Below the pieces are notes generated by a model. That model was not told where the DNA came from. It was given only the letters and a program-made list of their open reading frames with translations, and made no database searches. DNA of 64,000 nt from Flagellimonas maritima (GTDB lineage: Bacteria > Bacteroidota > Bacteroidia > Flavobacteriales > Flavobacteriaceae). Positions 27,186 to 37,073 of this stretch are shown here, one piece after another. The position numbers and the translations under genes are program-made. The DNA is taken from positions 1,049,501-1,113,500 of the forward strand of contig NZ_CP030104.1 in NCBI RefSeq assembly GCF_003269425.1, in the 5' to 3' direction. Within the stretch, counting starts at the first letter, position 1. Each line of letters opens with the position of its first letter.

Positions 27186-28228
27186 TATTTTTCAGTGAAT
27201 CTCTGAATGTTTATCTCTTGGGCAAGCTCTTTGCCTTCCTCGATAAAATTTAACAATTGTGTTGATGCATCTGGAGCTATAAGAACACCTCTGGAACCAA
27301 AACCGTTGAGTACAAATACATTCTTATGTTCTGGATGTAGACCTACCAACGGTCTTCTGTCCGCCACCGTGGGACGAATTCCCGCTACGTGCTGTACGAC
27401 TTCAAAATCACATTTTAAAAATTTGCCCAATTTCTCCAACAACTCATTTTTAGATTCTTGTGTGGGCGTGTTGGTCTTATCCTTCCACTTGTAGGTCGCT
27501 CCTATACGATATAAATCATTTCCCAAAGGGATAATGAAAACTGATGATTTGATAACACTATCCTCTTTCAGCTTAGGGGATTTTATGGTCAAAAGCTCTC
27601 CTTTTGTCCCATTTAACGGCAGATAATTGAAGAAGGGATTATTCTTTAAGCCATAACCTTCTGCAAAGACTATTTTCCTTGCTTTGGTTGATTTGTATGA
27701 TAAACTTTTATCTGTAATCAATAATTCAGAAAAATCAAAAGATTCATTCTGCAAACACATTTTTTTTTCTAAATATGCCTTATAGGAATCGAGTAGTTTT
27801 CCAGTATCGACTCTACCGGTATATTTTACTTCTCCAAAACCAAAGGGAGCATCAATGTTTGGATTTTTGTTTTCAAGAATTTTTGTAGAAAGAAAATAAT
27901 TTAAATCTGGACGGTCCGTAGCCTCAAACCAAAGGTTTTGTTCCTTAACAGACGTAAACCTACGCAATACGGGGATTTTGTAATCCAATTTCACATTGAG
28001 TTTTTGTTCCAATCCGCTGTAAAAAGGTATGGCTGATTCCATTTGCGACTTTCCATTCCATGCCATGGTAAATCTTTTCAGAATAACGGGGTTGTACAAA
28101 CCCCCTGCTACAAGTGATGCTTGTTGGGATTGATTTGAAATCACTTTAAAGGATTTACCGTGATTTTCAAGAGTTTCACAAAATGAAACCCCTGCCAACC
28201 CAAGACCAATAACTAAGTAGTCAACCAT
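27173..28228 (-). CDS. FAD-dependent oxidoreductase (DAO family)
   Basis: The N-terminus MVDYLVIGLGLAGVSF is a Rossmann dinucleotide site (GxGxAG). The substrate domain contains GVRP-like AGIRPTVADRRPLVGLHP and the closing VFVLNGFGSRGVLIAP, the pattern of glycine oxidase/MnmC C-domain type proteins of the DAO fold. The product is a cytoplasmic flavoprotein; its substrate is unknown, and it may be an amine or D-amino acid oxidase-like enzyme. It has the same orientation as gldKLMN and follows them, but a hairpin at 28324-28345 and a 234-nt gap lie between. This order is common in Flavobacteriaceae. Confidence 0.88.
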   Translation of the reverse strand: MVDYLVIGLGLAGVSFCETLENHGKSFKVISNQSQQASLVAGGLYNPVILKRFTMAWNGKSQMESAIPFYSGLEQKLNVKLDYKIPVLRRFTSVKEQNLWFEATDRPDLNYFLSTKILENKNPNIDAPFGFGEVKYTGRVDTGKLLDSYKAYLEKKMCLQNESFDFSELLITDKSLSYKSTKARKIVFAEGYGLKNNPFFNYLPLNGTKGELLTIKSPKLKEDSVIKSSVFIIPLGNDLYRIGATYKWKDKTNTPTQESKNELLEKLGKFLKCDFEVVQHVAGIRPTVADRRPLVGLHPEHKNVFVLNGFGSRGVLIAPDASTQLLNFIEEGKELAQEINIQRFTEKYYSN

Positions 28229-28323
28229 TTTGCAAAAATAGAAATCAAACTTGAAGAGAGGGGTATGTAACCTGGCAATTCTTAACCGTACTTTAGAATA
28301 GACCCAATTGGAAGTAAATAAGA

Positions 28324-28345
28324 ACGCCGCACAAATGTGCGGCGT
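28324..28345 (-). terminator. Probable terminator of the gldKLMN operon
   Basis: A perfect 9-bp GC-rich stem ACGCCGCAC/GTGCGGCGT with a 4-nt loop. On the minus strand it is followed by TCTTATTTACTT, T-rich but interrupted. It lies ~120 nt beyond the gldN stop, ahead of the oxidoreductase start. Confidence 0.65.
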
Positions 28346-28462
28346 CTATATGAATTGAATTGGAAAATTAGTACTGCGTATTTATGAGATCCCGATTTTC
28401 ATCGGTATTAATTTAACCATCTAATTTTACTTACTGTTACACAGTTTTCAAAGATGGGTCTA

Positions 28463-29365
28463 TTAATAAGCCCACATATCCTGCTCCCTATCTCGAATGA
28501 CCTCTTTGATTCTTTTGGCCTCCAATAGTTGAAACAGTGCATTATCAAAAACGTAATCATCGATTTCGCGGTCTCCGTGAACGTTATCCTCCTTATAGAT
28601 TACGCCGTTAAATCGTCTTGCGTTCAATAGCATATCATAAGTAATTGGGCGCGCAGAGTTACGTTGGTTATAGACTTTTGCTTCATGCAACACTTGCCTT
28701 GCCGCTGGATACCATACCCAAAACAGCTCAACCTTATTCTCTCCAGGGTCAACGGACTCGTCATCGATAAAGTTTACGTCTGGAGCTACCGGTGCAATAC
28801 CCAACAAACGGTATTTAAGTTCTCCCTGACGCTTATCAAAATACCATATTCCTTTAATGCGATACTCTTCAATATCTGCAGCTGTCAAATCTCTCTGGTT
28901 AATAAACTCAGCAGAAATTTGTTCTCCAGCATTGATTTGTTCGTATCCCAGGTCCGTGGTATCCACTTTGCTCAATGTAGCGTTCAAATCTTCAAACTTT
29001 CGCTTTTCAGTAAAGTAAGAATCCGTATATACTTCGGTCAATCTACCATTTTTGATATTCTTCATCAAAACGTGGTACAAAGACCTTCTGTCCGCTCCAA
29101 TACCTATAGTATCAGTGGGGTAGTATAAAGGAAAATTTACACGCTCATCCAAGTCAATTACCTCCCATACTGTTTTGGACCAGAGAATATCTCTATCATC
29201 TGTATATCCATATTTCAATGGGGCGTCATTGTCCTGTTCTATTTGGGCTTCGGTTTTTTTACCTATGTCCTCCGGCAATTTAGCATTCAGAATGTTTGCT
29301 TGTGCCATCATTGAGATTGGTACCAAACTTAAAGCTCCAATTAAAAATACATTTTTCCAATTCAT
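28463..29365 (-). CDS. gldN: Gliding motility / type IX secretion protein GldN
   Basis: Periplasmic protein that, with the lipoprotein GldK, forms the large ring under the outer membrane in the type IX secretion system. It has a signal peptide (MNWKNVFLIGALSLVPISMMAQA) and a ~275-residue mature domain with family features: KYGYTDDRDILWSKTVWEVIDLDERVN, PLYYPTD, DRRSLYHVLM and IKGIWYFDKRQGELKYRLLGIAP. Length 300 is typical. It is 18 nt downstream of gldM, last of the four gld genes. Confidence 0.97.
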   Translation of the reverse strand: MNWKNVFLIGALSLVPISMMAQANILNAKLPEDIGKKTEAQIEQDNDAPLKYGYTDDRDILWSKTVWEVIDLDERVNFPLYYPTDTIGIGADRRSLYHVLMKNIKNGRLTEVYTDSYFTEKRKFEDLNATLSKVDTTDLGYEQINAGEQISAEFINQRDLTAADIEEYRIKGIWYFDKRQGELKYRLLGIAPVAPDVNFIDDESVDPGENKVELFWVWYPAARQVLHEAKVYNQRNSARPITYDMLLNARRFNGVIYKEDNVHGDREIDDYVFDNALFQLLEAKRIKEVIRDREQDMWAY

Positions 29366-29383
29366 GATAATCTGTATACTTTT

Positions 29384-30943
29384 TTAGTTTGTAAGCTCTA
29401 CAACAACTGGAGACACTTTCTTTAATTTATAGGTCTTGTTGTTTGAAATGTAGGCTTTGATATCAAATATCTGAACAGCTTCACCACGCTTCGCTCTTTT
29501 TAAAGCAGATTTAGCTCTTCCATCCAATTTATTTCCGTTTACTACGATGGTAGGTTGACCCGGCACTTTGAATTTGAATCCGCTAACCGCAAGGTTCAAA
29601 TCAAAGTCAAAGTCTTCCAACATAGCTCCCACGGTAGAAATTTCAAGGTTTTTCCTTGGCATTTTAACGCTACCTGCTTCACCACGTACTGTACCGCCCG
29701 GTCTTGGAATATCCTTGATACGGAAGGTTGCAGGCGTACTGATTCTCTGTCCATCGGGTAAAACTCCCGAAGCACTAATGGTAACTTCCCTACCTTTTCC
29801 TGGATTCATAATGTATTTACTTCCAGCTCTTCTGGTAAGACCAGGCGCAGATGCAGATACTTTATTATCTGGAATTCCAGGAATGGATATGGTCATGGGG
29901 TTGGCAACCCCTCTATAGACGACATTCATTTTGTCAGCTGCAATTACTGCTGCATTAGGCTTAGAAATTGTAGCAAAAGAATTTTTAACTTCTACCGGAA
30001 TTTCTTCTCCGTCTTGCATAAAGTACATAGTACCAACAATCTCATGGTCTCCAGGACTACCGGCTCCAATCAACATTTGGACACCACCAGCTTCCAACTT
30101 ATAGTCTTTTCCTTCGGTCAGTTTTCTACCGTCCAAGGTCAACTCGGCTTTAACCGGTGTTGAAGTTTTATCTGTTTTGCTAATAATGATTTTACCATCG
30201 TATTTATCACCGTTATAAAAAGCGGATTTGGATGCAAGTAAAGATGTAGCAAAGTTTGTCAATGAAACTTGTTCGGTAAGTTCACCTTCCAACATTGATT
30301 TTAACGCATCTTCTTCAGTAGCTTTAACATCTGCTTGAAGAGCGGTCAATTTGGCCAAAGAAGCTACCAAGGGATAACCCTCATAATGATAATTGATCCA
30401 ATCTTGTCTTGTACCATCTCTTTTTTCCACTTTGCCATCTTCACCTCCTGTTTTAAAACGTGTATTTATAGCACCTTTTAAAGATGGTGGTGCAATTGCA
30501 GCAACTTGGGTTCTATACTCGGTAATTCTCTTCATAAATTCTTTTCCTTCAGAAGACAAATTATCTCCTTGAAAAAGTTTCTGGTCCAAATAATCAGAAT
30601 TATCCATTCTTGCATAATCCTTAGCATCTTCCAGATTTTCGGTCATACCCTTTTTAAGGGACTCCAAATAATCAAAATACTCTTGAGATAAACTTTTTAT
30701 CTGTTGTGCATTTTGATATAACTCACCGTATTTGACTTCGTCTTCTCCGGCTTTTGTTTCAAGACTCGCCAAAAAGTTATCGTTACTTTCTGTAGTCTTA
30801 ATATTGGAAGTTTCAAGTTTTTCGTTCATTATCCCGAACGCCGCAAGAACTTCCTTGCTCATATTTAAGGCCAACATCGCGATGAAGATCAAATACATAA
30901 GGTTGATCATCTTCTGACGTGGTGTTTGTTTTCCTGATGCCAT
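29384..30943 (-). CDS. gldM: Type IX secretion motor protein GldM
   Basis: Inner-membrane component of the rotary motor that powers type IX secretion and gliding. One N-terminal membrane helix (MINLMYLIFIAMLALNMS, about residues 11-30) pairs with GldL; the 485-residue periplasmic part consists of a helical domain 1 followed by Ig-like beta domains (e.g. MNVVYRGVANPMTISIPG and PGKGREVTISASG), which reach up to the GldKN ring. The family's conserved SKEVLAAFG segment follows the helix. Length 519 is normal. Confidence 0.97.
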   Translation of the reverse strand: MASGKQTPRQKMINLMYLIFIAMLALNMSKEVLAAFGIMNEKLETSNIKTTESNDNFLASLETKAGEDEVKYGELYQNAQQIKSLSQEYFDYLESLKKGMTENLEDAKDYARMDNSDYLDQKLFQGDNLSSEGKEFMKRITEYRTQVAAIAPPSLKGAINTRFKTGGEDGKVEKRDGTRQDWINYHYEGYPLVASLAKLTALQADVKATEEDALKSMLEGELTEQVSLTNFATSLLASKSAFYNGDKYDGKIIISKTDKTSTPVKAELTLDGRKLTEGKDYKLEAGGVQMLIGAGSPGDHEIVGTMYFMQDGEEIPVEVKNSFATISKPNAAVIAADKMNVVYRGVANPMTISIPGIPDNKVSASAPGLTRRAGSKYIMNPGKGREVTISASGVLPDGQRISTPATFRIKDIPRPGGTVRGEAGSVKMPRKNLEISTVGAMLEDFDFDLNLAVSGFKFKVPGQPTIVVNGNKLDGRAKSALKRAKRGEAVQIFDIKAYISNNKTYKLKKVSPVVVELTN

Positions 30944-31009
30944 GTTTTTCTCTAATTAGAATTAATAATTAATTTGATTTGGGGTTTGGTATATTAATCA
31001 ACACCCTAA

Positions 31010-31660
31010 TTAGTTTTTGCTCATGGCAGATAGCATACCACCGTAAACTCCGTTTAAAGAAGAAAGGTTGGTGGCCAAAGATTCCATTTGGTCTTTTAAA
31101 GCACCAGCATTCTGTACTACCTCTTCATTAATAGAAGCTTGTCTGCTTGCACTCTCCAACTGTACTTTGTACAAGCTGTTCAAAGATTCCATTTGAGCTG
31201 CAGCATGAGACAGTTCCTCAGAATACTTTTTTGTATGCTGAATTGCATCTGTAGTAGGAGCAATTCCTTTAGCAGCTCCTTCAAAATTCTTGATGCTATC
31301 GCCCAAACTTGTAAATAATTTGGAATCGATATTAGCTTCTTTAAGAAGTTCATCCAGTTTTCTGGAAAGAAGACCTTCAGCTTCTTGTGCTTGCTGAGCA
31401 TCATTCTTATTCCCCTTGGATTGACCATTGTTCAATTCTGGATAAACCAAAGACCAATCGTACTCATCGTCTACCGGTTCAAATGCACTAATAGCGAATA
31501 TTAATGCTTCAGTAATAAGTCCGACAGCAAGCAGTAGTCCACCGGTCAGTGGTCCGAATTCCCAGTGAAGGATTTTAAATAATGCACCAATAATTACTAC
31601 CGATGCTCCAAGCCCGTAGGCCATGTTAAACAGTTTTTTTGTTGATTTTGACTGTGCCAT
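31010..31660 (-). CDS. gldL: Type IX secretion motor protein GldL
   Basis: Stator-like membrane protein of the proton-driven motor. Two membrane helices (about 13-31 and 37-60) are joined by the short loop HWEFGP. Polar residues in and near the helices match those known to matter in Flavobacterium johnsoniae GldL: Lys29, Glu51 and Glu61, offset by two from the published Lys27, Glu49 and Glu59, with His32 and Glu34 in the loop. The cytoplasmic tail (75-216) is long, predicted helical and Gln/Glu/Ser-rich. It lies 66 nt before gldM and 76 nt after gldK. Confidence 0.97.
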   Translation of the reverse strand: MAQSKSTKKLFNMAYGLGASVVIIGALFKILHWEFGPLTGGLLLAVGLITEALIFAISAFEPVDDEYDWSLVYPELNNGQSKGNKNDAQQAQEAEGLLSRKLDELLKEANIDSKLFTSLGDSIKNFEGAAKGIAPTTDAIQHTKKYSEELSHAAAQMESLNSLYKVQLESASRQASINEEVVQNAGALKDQMESLATNLSSLNGVYGGMLSAMSKN

Positions 31661-31736
31661 AATTCTAGTTTTAATTAAGTTATATAAATAAGTATTTGGT
31701 TACTGATCTAAGTAATGTTCTCTCTCTTTTAATAAT

Positions 31737-33116
31737 TTAGTTAGGAAGACCTTGCCCCCTAGTGGAATCCTCTTCACCCATATAATCTTGAACGGTTCGG
31801 AACCCGATGTAACTTCTTGCGGAATCTTGATATTCATAGTCCCTGGTACTTACTTGTAAGAAGTAAGCAACGTCTTTCCATGATCCTCCACGGATAACCT
31901 TTCTTTTATTTTCACTCGAACCTATGTTTGGGTTCATGGTCGATAAGTATTCGTAAGCACCTTGGTCAAAACTGGAACTAGTCCACTCAGATACATTACC
32001 GGCCATATTATATAGATTGTAATCGTTTGGCTCAAATGATTTTGCCTCAACGGTGTAGAGTGCTGCATCTGCTGCATAATCTCCACGTTGTGGTTTAAAA
32101 TTGGCCATAAAACAACCTGTATCACTTATAACATAAGGTCCACCCCATGGGTACGTACCTCCTTCAATACCTCCTCTTGCTGCATATTCCCATTCTGCTT
32201 CGGTAGGCAGCCTAAATTGATTTACAAATTGTTTTCCACGACTTTTCTGATCATCGTTCTTGAACTTGGTTCTCCAGGAGCAGAACGCTTTGGCTTGCTG
32301 CCAGTTTACGCCTACTACTGGGTAATCACTATATGCATCATGCCAAAAATAATCATTGTGCATAGGTTCGTTATAGGAATATTCAAAGTCGCGAATCCAA
32401 ACTGTTGTATCTGGATATATCTCCAACTCTTCATGTTTGATAAAATCTTTTCTCCTTGCAGTTTTAGCTCTTGCAGCGGATTCAATATCCATCCAATTAT
32501 ATTTGTACTTGAGTTGGGTAACATCAATAGTTCTCTGGCCATTATAACTTTCCTCTTCAGGAATGTATAATGAATCCATTACCTCGGAATAATATTCATC
32601 TGGGTATTCCGAAGTATCCCAAACCAAATCAACATCTTTGTTCAATGCCCTACCTTCGTATCCAGTCTCGCCTAAACCTGCATAATTATCGAGCATATAT
32701 TTATCATACACTGAAATTTTGGTTGTATCGGTGTCCTTGAAAGAATACTCCCCAATACCTTCATCTTCTGGGCCAATACCCAGTTCATCAGCAAGAATGG
32801 CCAACTTGGTTCTGGCTATGGAATCTTTTACCCACTCAACGAACTGCCTGTACTCACTATTCGTGATTTCCGTATCATCCATGTAAAATGAACGTACGGT
32901 AACTGTTCTCGTGGGAGCATTCAATACTTTTGCCTGATCCTCTTCAGCCTTACCCATTACATAGGAGCCGCGGGGAATCAGTTCCATTCCGTAGGGTTTC
33001 TCTGGATACCATTTTTTTCCTTTGGCTCCGACTAGTTCACCTTTTGACCTTGATTTTGAACCGCAACTGGTGAGTAAAAAAACAAGTGCTATAGATGAAA
33101 AGAATAGCTTTCTCAT
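31737..33116 (-). CDS. gldK: Gliding motility lipoprotein GldK
   Basis: Outer-membrane lipoprotein that builds the type IX ring with GldN. Signal peptide with lipobox LLTSC (Cys18). The body is a formylglycine-generating-enzyme-like (FGE-sulfatase) domain: IPRGSYVMGKAEED, FYMDDTEITNSEYRQFVEWV, YPVVGVNWQQAKAFCSWR, RLPTEAEWEYAARGG, NMAGNVSEWTSSS and VIRGGSWKD. A large insert (about 100-240) specific to GldK separates the first elements. The FGE active-site cysteines are not evident, as expected for a structural protein. It probably starts the gld transcript or is read through from topA and the arginase-like gene, 123 nt upstream. Confidence 0.97.
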   Translation of the reverse strand: MRKLFFSSIALVFLLTSCGSKSRSKGELVGAKGKKWYPEKPYGMELIPRGSYVMGKAEEDQAKVLNAPTRTVTVRSFYMDDTEITNSEYRQFVEWVKDSIARTKLAILADELGIGPEDEGIGEYSFKDTDTTKISVYDKYMLDNYAGLGETGYEGRALNKDVDLVWDTSEYPDEYYSEVMDSLYIPEEESYNGQRTIDVTQLKYKYNWMDIESAARAKTARRKDFIKHEELEIYPDTTVWIRDFEYSYNEPMHNDYFWHDAYSDYPVVGVNWQQAKAFCSWRTKFKNDDQKSRGKQFVNQFRLPTEAEWEYAARGGIEGGTYPWGGPYVISDTGCFMANFKPQRGDYAADAALYTVEAKSFEPNDYNLYNMAGNVSEWTSSSFDQGAYEYLSTMNPNIGSSENKRKVIRGGSWKDVAYFLQVSTRDYEYQDSARSYIGFRTVQDYMGEEDSTRGQGLPN

Positions 33117-33239
33117 ACTTTAGGTTAAATTTTCGATTTAAGATTATAAACTGTGTAACACAAATTCACTATTCTCAAAACTGTTTTTTAAATAAATTAT
33201 TGTGTAAATACAATTAATGCCTAAAATTAATTTGTTTTG

Positions 33240-34394
33240 TTAAAGTCCTTTTCTGTAGGCCTTGAACCACCTTTCCGGAATGTTCTGGTTGCAAGCATCC
33301 AGATAGTCCTCTTCAGTGCAAGGTAATAACGCCGATGAATTTGTTTTAGTATGTTCCGGTAAAATTGTTGGAACCTCAACCCACCAACGTTCTGTGACAT
33401 GGCTCTTGTAGAATATAAGTTCTTCCGTATCGGTTGGAACGGTAAACTTGGTAAAATCCTCACTCTGGGAACTAGGAAATTCTTTTATCCTAAAGCTAAT
33501 CCCCTCAATAAAATACCATATGATCTGAGCAATCATTTGAAAAGCCTGAATAGAGTTCTCTCCTTCGTATATACCAAACAGTGAAACTTTGTCACTGATA
33601 CCTGCATACCTTGCTATGGCACATATCTCTCTGCCCGTAAAACCGTTTGGAGAAAAGTTTTTGTACAATCCCATTTCTGCAGCACGTATTGCCCTTAAGT
33701 CCAGACTTACTATATCCGCACTTCTTAAAACAGGTTCTGCCAAGCTTACATTGGCAGCTATATCACCCAGTCGATATGCATCAAAGAAAAGACGCTCCAT
33801 TAAATCCACTTCTTCTTGGGCGTTAAAGTAACTTTGATAGCCAATGTTGGAAAAATTAAAAAGATTGTTGGGTTTGTCCGTGATGATTTTGCTCATGTAA
33901 GAGCTTGAAGAAATCAATTCCTCCTCTTTACCAAAATCAAAACGGCTATCAATCGATACCAGATTGATCATATTCCTGATCTTATCGAAAGCTCGATATG
34001 TTGGAAAAGTAATATCTTGGGTACCTCCTATTATAATAGGTATAATATTTTCTTCAAGAAGTCCTGCAACGATTTCTTTGACCACAAAGTATGTGTCCGC
34101 TACCGTATCCCCTTCCTCAACATCGCCAATATCCAGAATAGTGGAATTCCAGTTACCTGTCATTAGCTTGTACAACTGAATGCGAATTTCGCCAACATCC
34201 AATTTCTCTTGCTTTTTCTCAAACGCATTTCTTGATTCCAGCACTCCAAAAATTGCTACCGTAGCGTTTGCAAAGACGGGCAATCCCTTTTTTTCTGTAT
34301 GCTTAAAAATATTCTTTCCCAATGCCTGTGGTGGCAGTAGTTCAGAAAATGCCAATACCTTATCTTTTATAGGAACCAAAAAATCGAATGCCAT
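33240..34394 (-). CDS. Arginase-fold protein, formimidoylglutamase-like, degenerate metal site
   Basis: The 384-residue sequence follows the ureohydrolase fold: PIIIGGTQDIT corresponds to the GGDHS strand, NLVSIDSRFDFG to the DAHxD strand, and IVSLDLRAIRAAE to SxDxDxxDP. But three of the six manganese ligands are replaced: His by Gln126, His by Arg151 and the second Asp of SxDxD by Arg234; Asp149, Asp153 and Asp232 remain. A binuclear centre like that of arginase is therefore unlikely, and the usual label ‘formimidoylglutamase’ is doubtful for function. It lies one base after topA and directly before gldK, an order that is conserved in Flavobacteriaceae. A structural or regulatory role is possible. 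Confidence 0.8.
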   Translation of the reverse strand: MAFDFLVPIKDKVLAFSELLPPQALGKNIFKHTEKKGLPVFANATVAIFGVLESRNAFEKKQEKLDVGEIRIQLYKLMTGNWNSTILDIGDVEEGDTVADTYFVVKEIVAGLLEENIIPIIIGGTQDITFPTYRAFDKIRNMINLVSIDSRFDFGKEEELISSSSYMSKIITDKPNNLFNFSNIGYQSYFNAQEEVDLMERLFFDAYRLGDIAANVSLAEPVLRSADIVSLDLRAIRAAEMGLYKNFSPNGFTGREICAIARYAGISDKVSLFGIYEGENSIQAFQMIAQIIWYFIEGISFRIKEFPSSQSEDFTKFTVPTDTEELIFYKSHVTERWWVEVPTILPEHTKTNSSALLPCTEEDYLDACNQNIPERWFKAYRKGL

Positions 34395-34395
34395 A

Positions 34396-36885
34396 TTACT
34401 TCTTGGCCTTTGGTTTGGCCTTGGTTTTTTTCTTTGGTGATTTTTTTTCTATCAGGGCCTGTGCTTCTTTTAAAGAGATTTTGGTGGCATCTACATCTTT
34501 GGATAGTTCCACTTTAATTTTCCCTTTAATAATATTGTGTCTGCCCCATCGCGCTTTTTCAATACGAATTTTTTCTTCTGGCCATTCTTGAATCAACTTT
34601 TCTGCCTCTTTTATCTTTTTTGCTTCGATAAGCTCCACTATGTCCGATTTGGAAAGGTTGTCAAAATTGTATTTTTTATTCACGTTTATAAACATTCCAT
34701 CCCACTTGATGAACGGTCCAAAACGACCAACGCCCTTAGTAACTTCTTTATCTTCATAATGTGCAATTGGAGCATCGGCTTTCTGTTTGGCCTTGATCAA
34801 CTCGATTGCCCTATCCATATCAACATCAAAAGCACTTTCCCCTTTGTCCAATGAGATAAACTTTTTGCCAAATCTTACGTACGGTCCAAAACGACCTACA
34901 TTGGTCTCTACTTCTTCCCCCTCATAAACCCCTAGTTTTTTTGGCAATTCAAATAATTTCATCGCCTCATCAAAAGTAATAGTTGTAATAGACTGGTCTG
35001 GCAGCAAACTTGCAAAGAGAGGTTTTTCTTCTTCATCCACAGTACCTATTTGTACCATTGGCCCAAAGCGCCCCAATCTTGCGGCTACTTGTCTCCCTGA
35101 TTTTGGGTCCGTGCCCAATACCCGTTCACCACTTGCCCGTTCCGCATTCTCTTCAACCTCCAATACGTTGGGGTGAAAATCTTCATAGAACTCTTTCATC
35201 ATCTTTTGCCAATCTTCTTCTCCAGCGGCTATTTCATCAAAATCCTCTTCAACCTTGGCCGTAAAATTGTAATCCAATATGGTTGTAAAATGATCGACCA
35301 AAAAATCGTTTACAATCATACCAATATCCGTAGGCACTAGTTTACCTTTGTCGGAGCCCACCATTTCAGATAGTTTCTTTTCCTCCAGTTTGTCATCTTC
35401 GAGCAGTAGTTGCGTATAGTTGCGTTCTGTACCTTCGACCGTACCTTTTTCCACGTAACCACGATTTTGAATAGTGGATATTGTGGGAGCATACGTAGAA
35501 GGTCTACCAATTCCAAGTTCTTCCAACTTTTTAACCAAGGATGCTTCGGTGTAACGGTATGGAGGTCTCGAAAAACGTTCTGTTGCCGTAATAAAATTAT
35601 TTCGCAAGGTTTCTCCAATTTTCATTGCTGGAAGCATTCCCTCTTGTTCTTCTGTTTTATCTTCCTCATCAGTACCTTCCAGATATACTTTCAAAAACCC
35701 ATCGAATTTCACGACTTCGCCATTTGCAGAAAACTCTTCGTTATGGGAACTTGCCTTTATTTTCACGTTGGTGCGTTCCAATTCGGCATCACTCATTTGA
35801 GAGGCGAGGGTTCGTTTCCAAATAAGTTCGTACAGTTTGGATTGATCGCGCTCCAGAGACGGTGCATTCAATTTCATATCTGTAGGTCGAATTGCTTCAT
35901 GCGCCTCTTGCGCTCCCTTGGATTTTCCAGTATAATTTCTCACTTTGCTATAGGACTCTCCATAATTGTGTACAATGGCGTCTTTTGCCGCAGTTAGTGC
36001 TTCTTTTGATAAATTTACGCTATCGGTCCTCATATATGTGATAAGACCGGCTTCGTACAATCGCTGTGCTACCTGCATTGTCCGTCCTACAGAAAAATAT
36101 AATTTTCTTGAAGCTTCCTGTTGAAGCGTAGAAGTTGTAAAAGGAGCAGCAGGAGATTTTTTAGCAGGTTTTTTGTCCAAGCTGGCGACTGAAAAATTCG
36201 CTCCAATATTTTGTTTTAAAAAAGTATGTGCCGCTTCTTTGTTAGGAAAGGTTTTGTTCAATTTTGCAGAAAAAGTATTTCCGTTTGAAGTGCTGAACTC
36301 TGCCTGAATCTTAAAAGATGCTTCTGGCGTAAAAGCTTCAATATCCCTTTCGCGTTCAACTATCAAACGAACTGAAACTGACTGTACCCTACCCGCAGAA
36401 AGACCCGGTTTTATCTTTTTCCATAGTACGGGAGATAATTCATAGCCCACTAATCTGTCCAGAACTCTTCTTGCTTGCTGCGCATTGACCAAGTTATAAT
36501 TGATTTCCCGAGGATTATCAATCGCATTTTGAATTGCCGATTTGGTAATGGAGTTGAAAACGATACGTTTTGTCTTGCTCTTATCCAACCCTAATTCTTC
36601 TGCAAGGTGCCAAGATATGGCCTCACCTTCTCGGTCCTCATCACTTGCCAACCATATTGTATCTGCTTTTTTGGCTAAATCTTTCAACTTTTTGACCAAG
36701 GCCCTTTTATCCTTGTCGACCGTATATTTTGGTTTAAAGTTATTTTCTACATCAACACCAAGTTCTTTGGACGGAAGATCGGCAATGTGACCAAAACTTG
36801 ATTCAACTTGGTAATCTTTTCCTAAAAAACGTTCTATGGTCTTTGCTTTTGCTGGGGACTCAACAATAACTAAATTCTTTGGCAT
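34396..36885 (-). CDS. topA: DNA topoisomerase I
   Basis: Type IA topoisomerase that relaxes negative supercoils. The Toprim domain starts immediately (LVIVESPAKAKTIERFLG) with DEDREGE at about 82-88; the catalytic tyrosine is Tyr284 in GLITYMRTDS. Instead of zinc ribbons, the C-terminus has three glycine-rich repeats of the Toprim_C_rpt kind (ARLGRFGPMVQIG, TNVGRFGPYVRFG, KGVGRFGPFIKW) and a Lys/Pro-rich basic tail (SPKKKTKAKPKAKK). The start is ATG 36885 (MPKNLVIVESP); the frame is open 11 codons further but those residues are not part of the family. The arginase-like gene begins one base after the stop, so the two are cotranscribed. Confidence 0.97.
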   Translation of the reverse strand: MPKNLVIVESPAKAKTIERFLGKDYQVESSFGHIADLPSKELGVDVENNFKPKYTVDKDKRALVKKLKDLAKKADTIWLASDEDREGEAISWHLAEELGLDKSKTKRIVFNSITKSAIQNAIDNPREINYNLVNAQQARRVLDRLVGYELSPVLWKKIKPGLSAGRVQSVSVRLIVERERDIEAFTPEASFKIQAEFSTSNGNTFSAKLNKTFPNKEAAHTFLKQNIGANFSVASLDKKPAKKSPAAPFTTSTLQQEASRKLYFSVGRTMQVAQRLYEAGLITYMRTDSVNLSKEALTAAKDAIVHNYGESYSKVRNYTGKSKGAQEAHEAIRPTDMKLNAPSLERDQSKLYELIWKRTLASQMSDAELERTNVKIKASSHNEEFSANGEVVKFDGFLKVYLEGTDEEDKTEEQEGMLPAMKIGETLRNNFITATERFSRPPYRYTEASLVKKLEELGIGRPSTYAPTISTIQNRGYVEKGTVEGTERNYTQLLLEDDKLEEKKLSEMVGSDKGKLVPTDIGMIVNDFLVDHFTTILDYNFTAKVEEDFDEIAAGEEDWQKMMKEFYEDFHPNVLEVEENAERASGERVLGTDPKSGRQVAARLGRFGPMVQIGTVDEEEKPLFASLLPDQSITTITFDEAMKLFELPKKLGVYEGEEVETNVGRFGPYVRFGKKFISLDKGESAFDVDMDRAIELIKAKQKADAPIAHYEDKEVTKGVGRFGPFIKWDGMFINVNKKYNFDNLSKSDIVELIEAKKIKEAEKLIQEWPEEKIRIEKARWGRHNIIKGKIKVELSKDVDATKISLKEAQALIEKKSPKKKTKAKPKAKK

Positions 36886-36904
36886 GCAATGGATTTTGAA
36901 GTGA

Positions 36905-36912
36905 CAAAAGTA
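36905..36912 (-). promoter_or_regulatory. TActTTTG -7 element of topA
   Basis: TACTTTTG on the minus strand 19 nt before the topA ATG fits TAnnTTTG, followed by a short leader. No TTG is seen at the -33 distance. Confidence 0.4.
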
Positions 36913-37073
36913 TACCAATTTTTCGATTTGATGCTACACCTTATATTTAGCAGAACAACTGTTACCATAAAATAAACTTGGAAAGCATGGACTATTGTTC
37001 AATAAAAACCAATTACAAAATGTTGTCAAAAACATATTATGATTATTTTTAAAGACTACTTCAACTTAAAACC

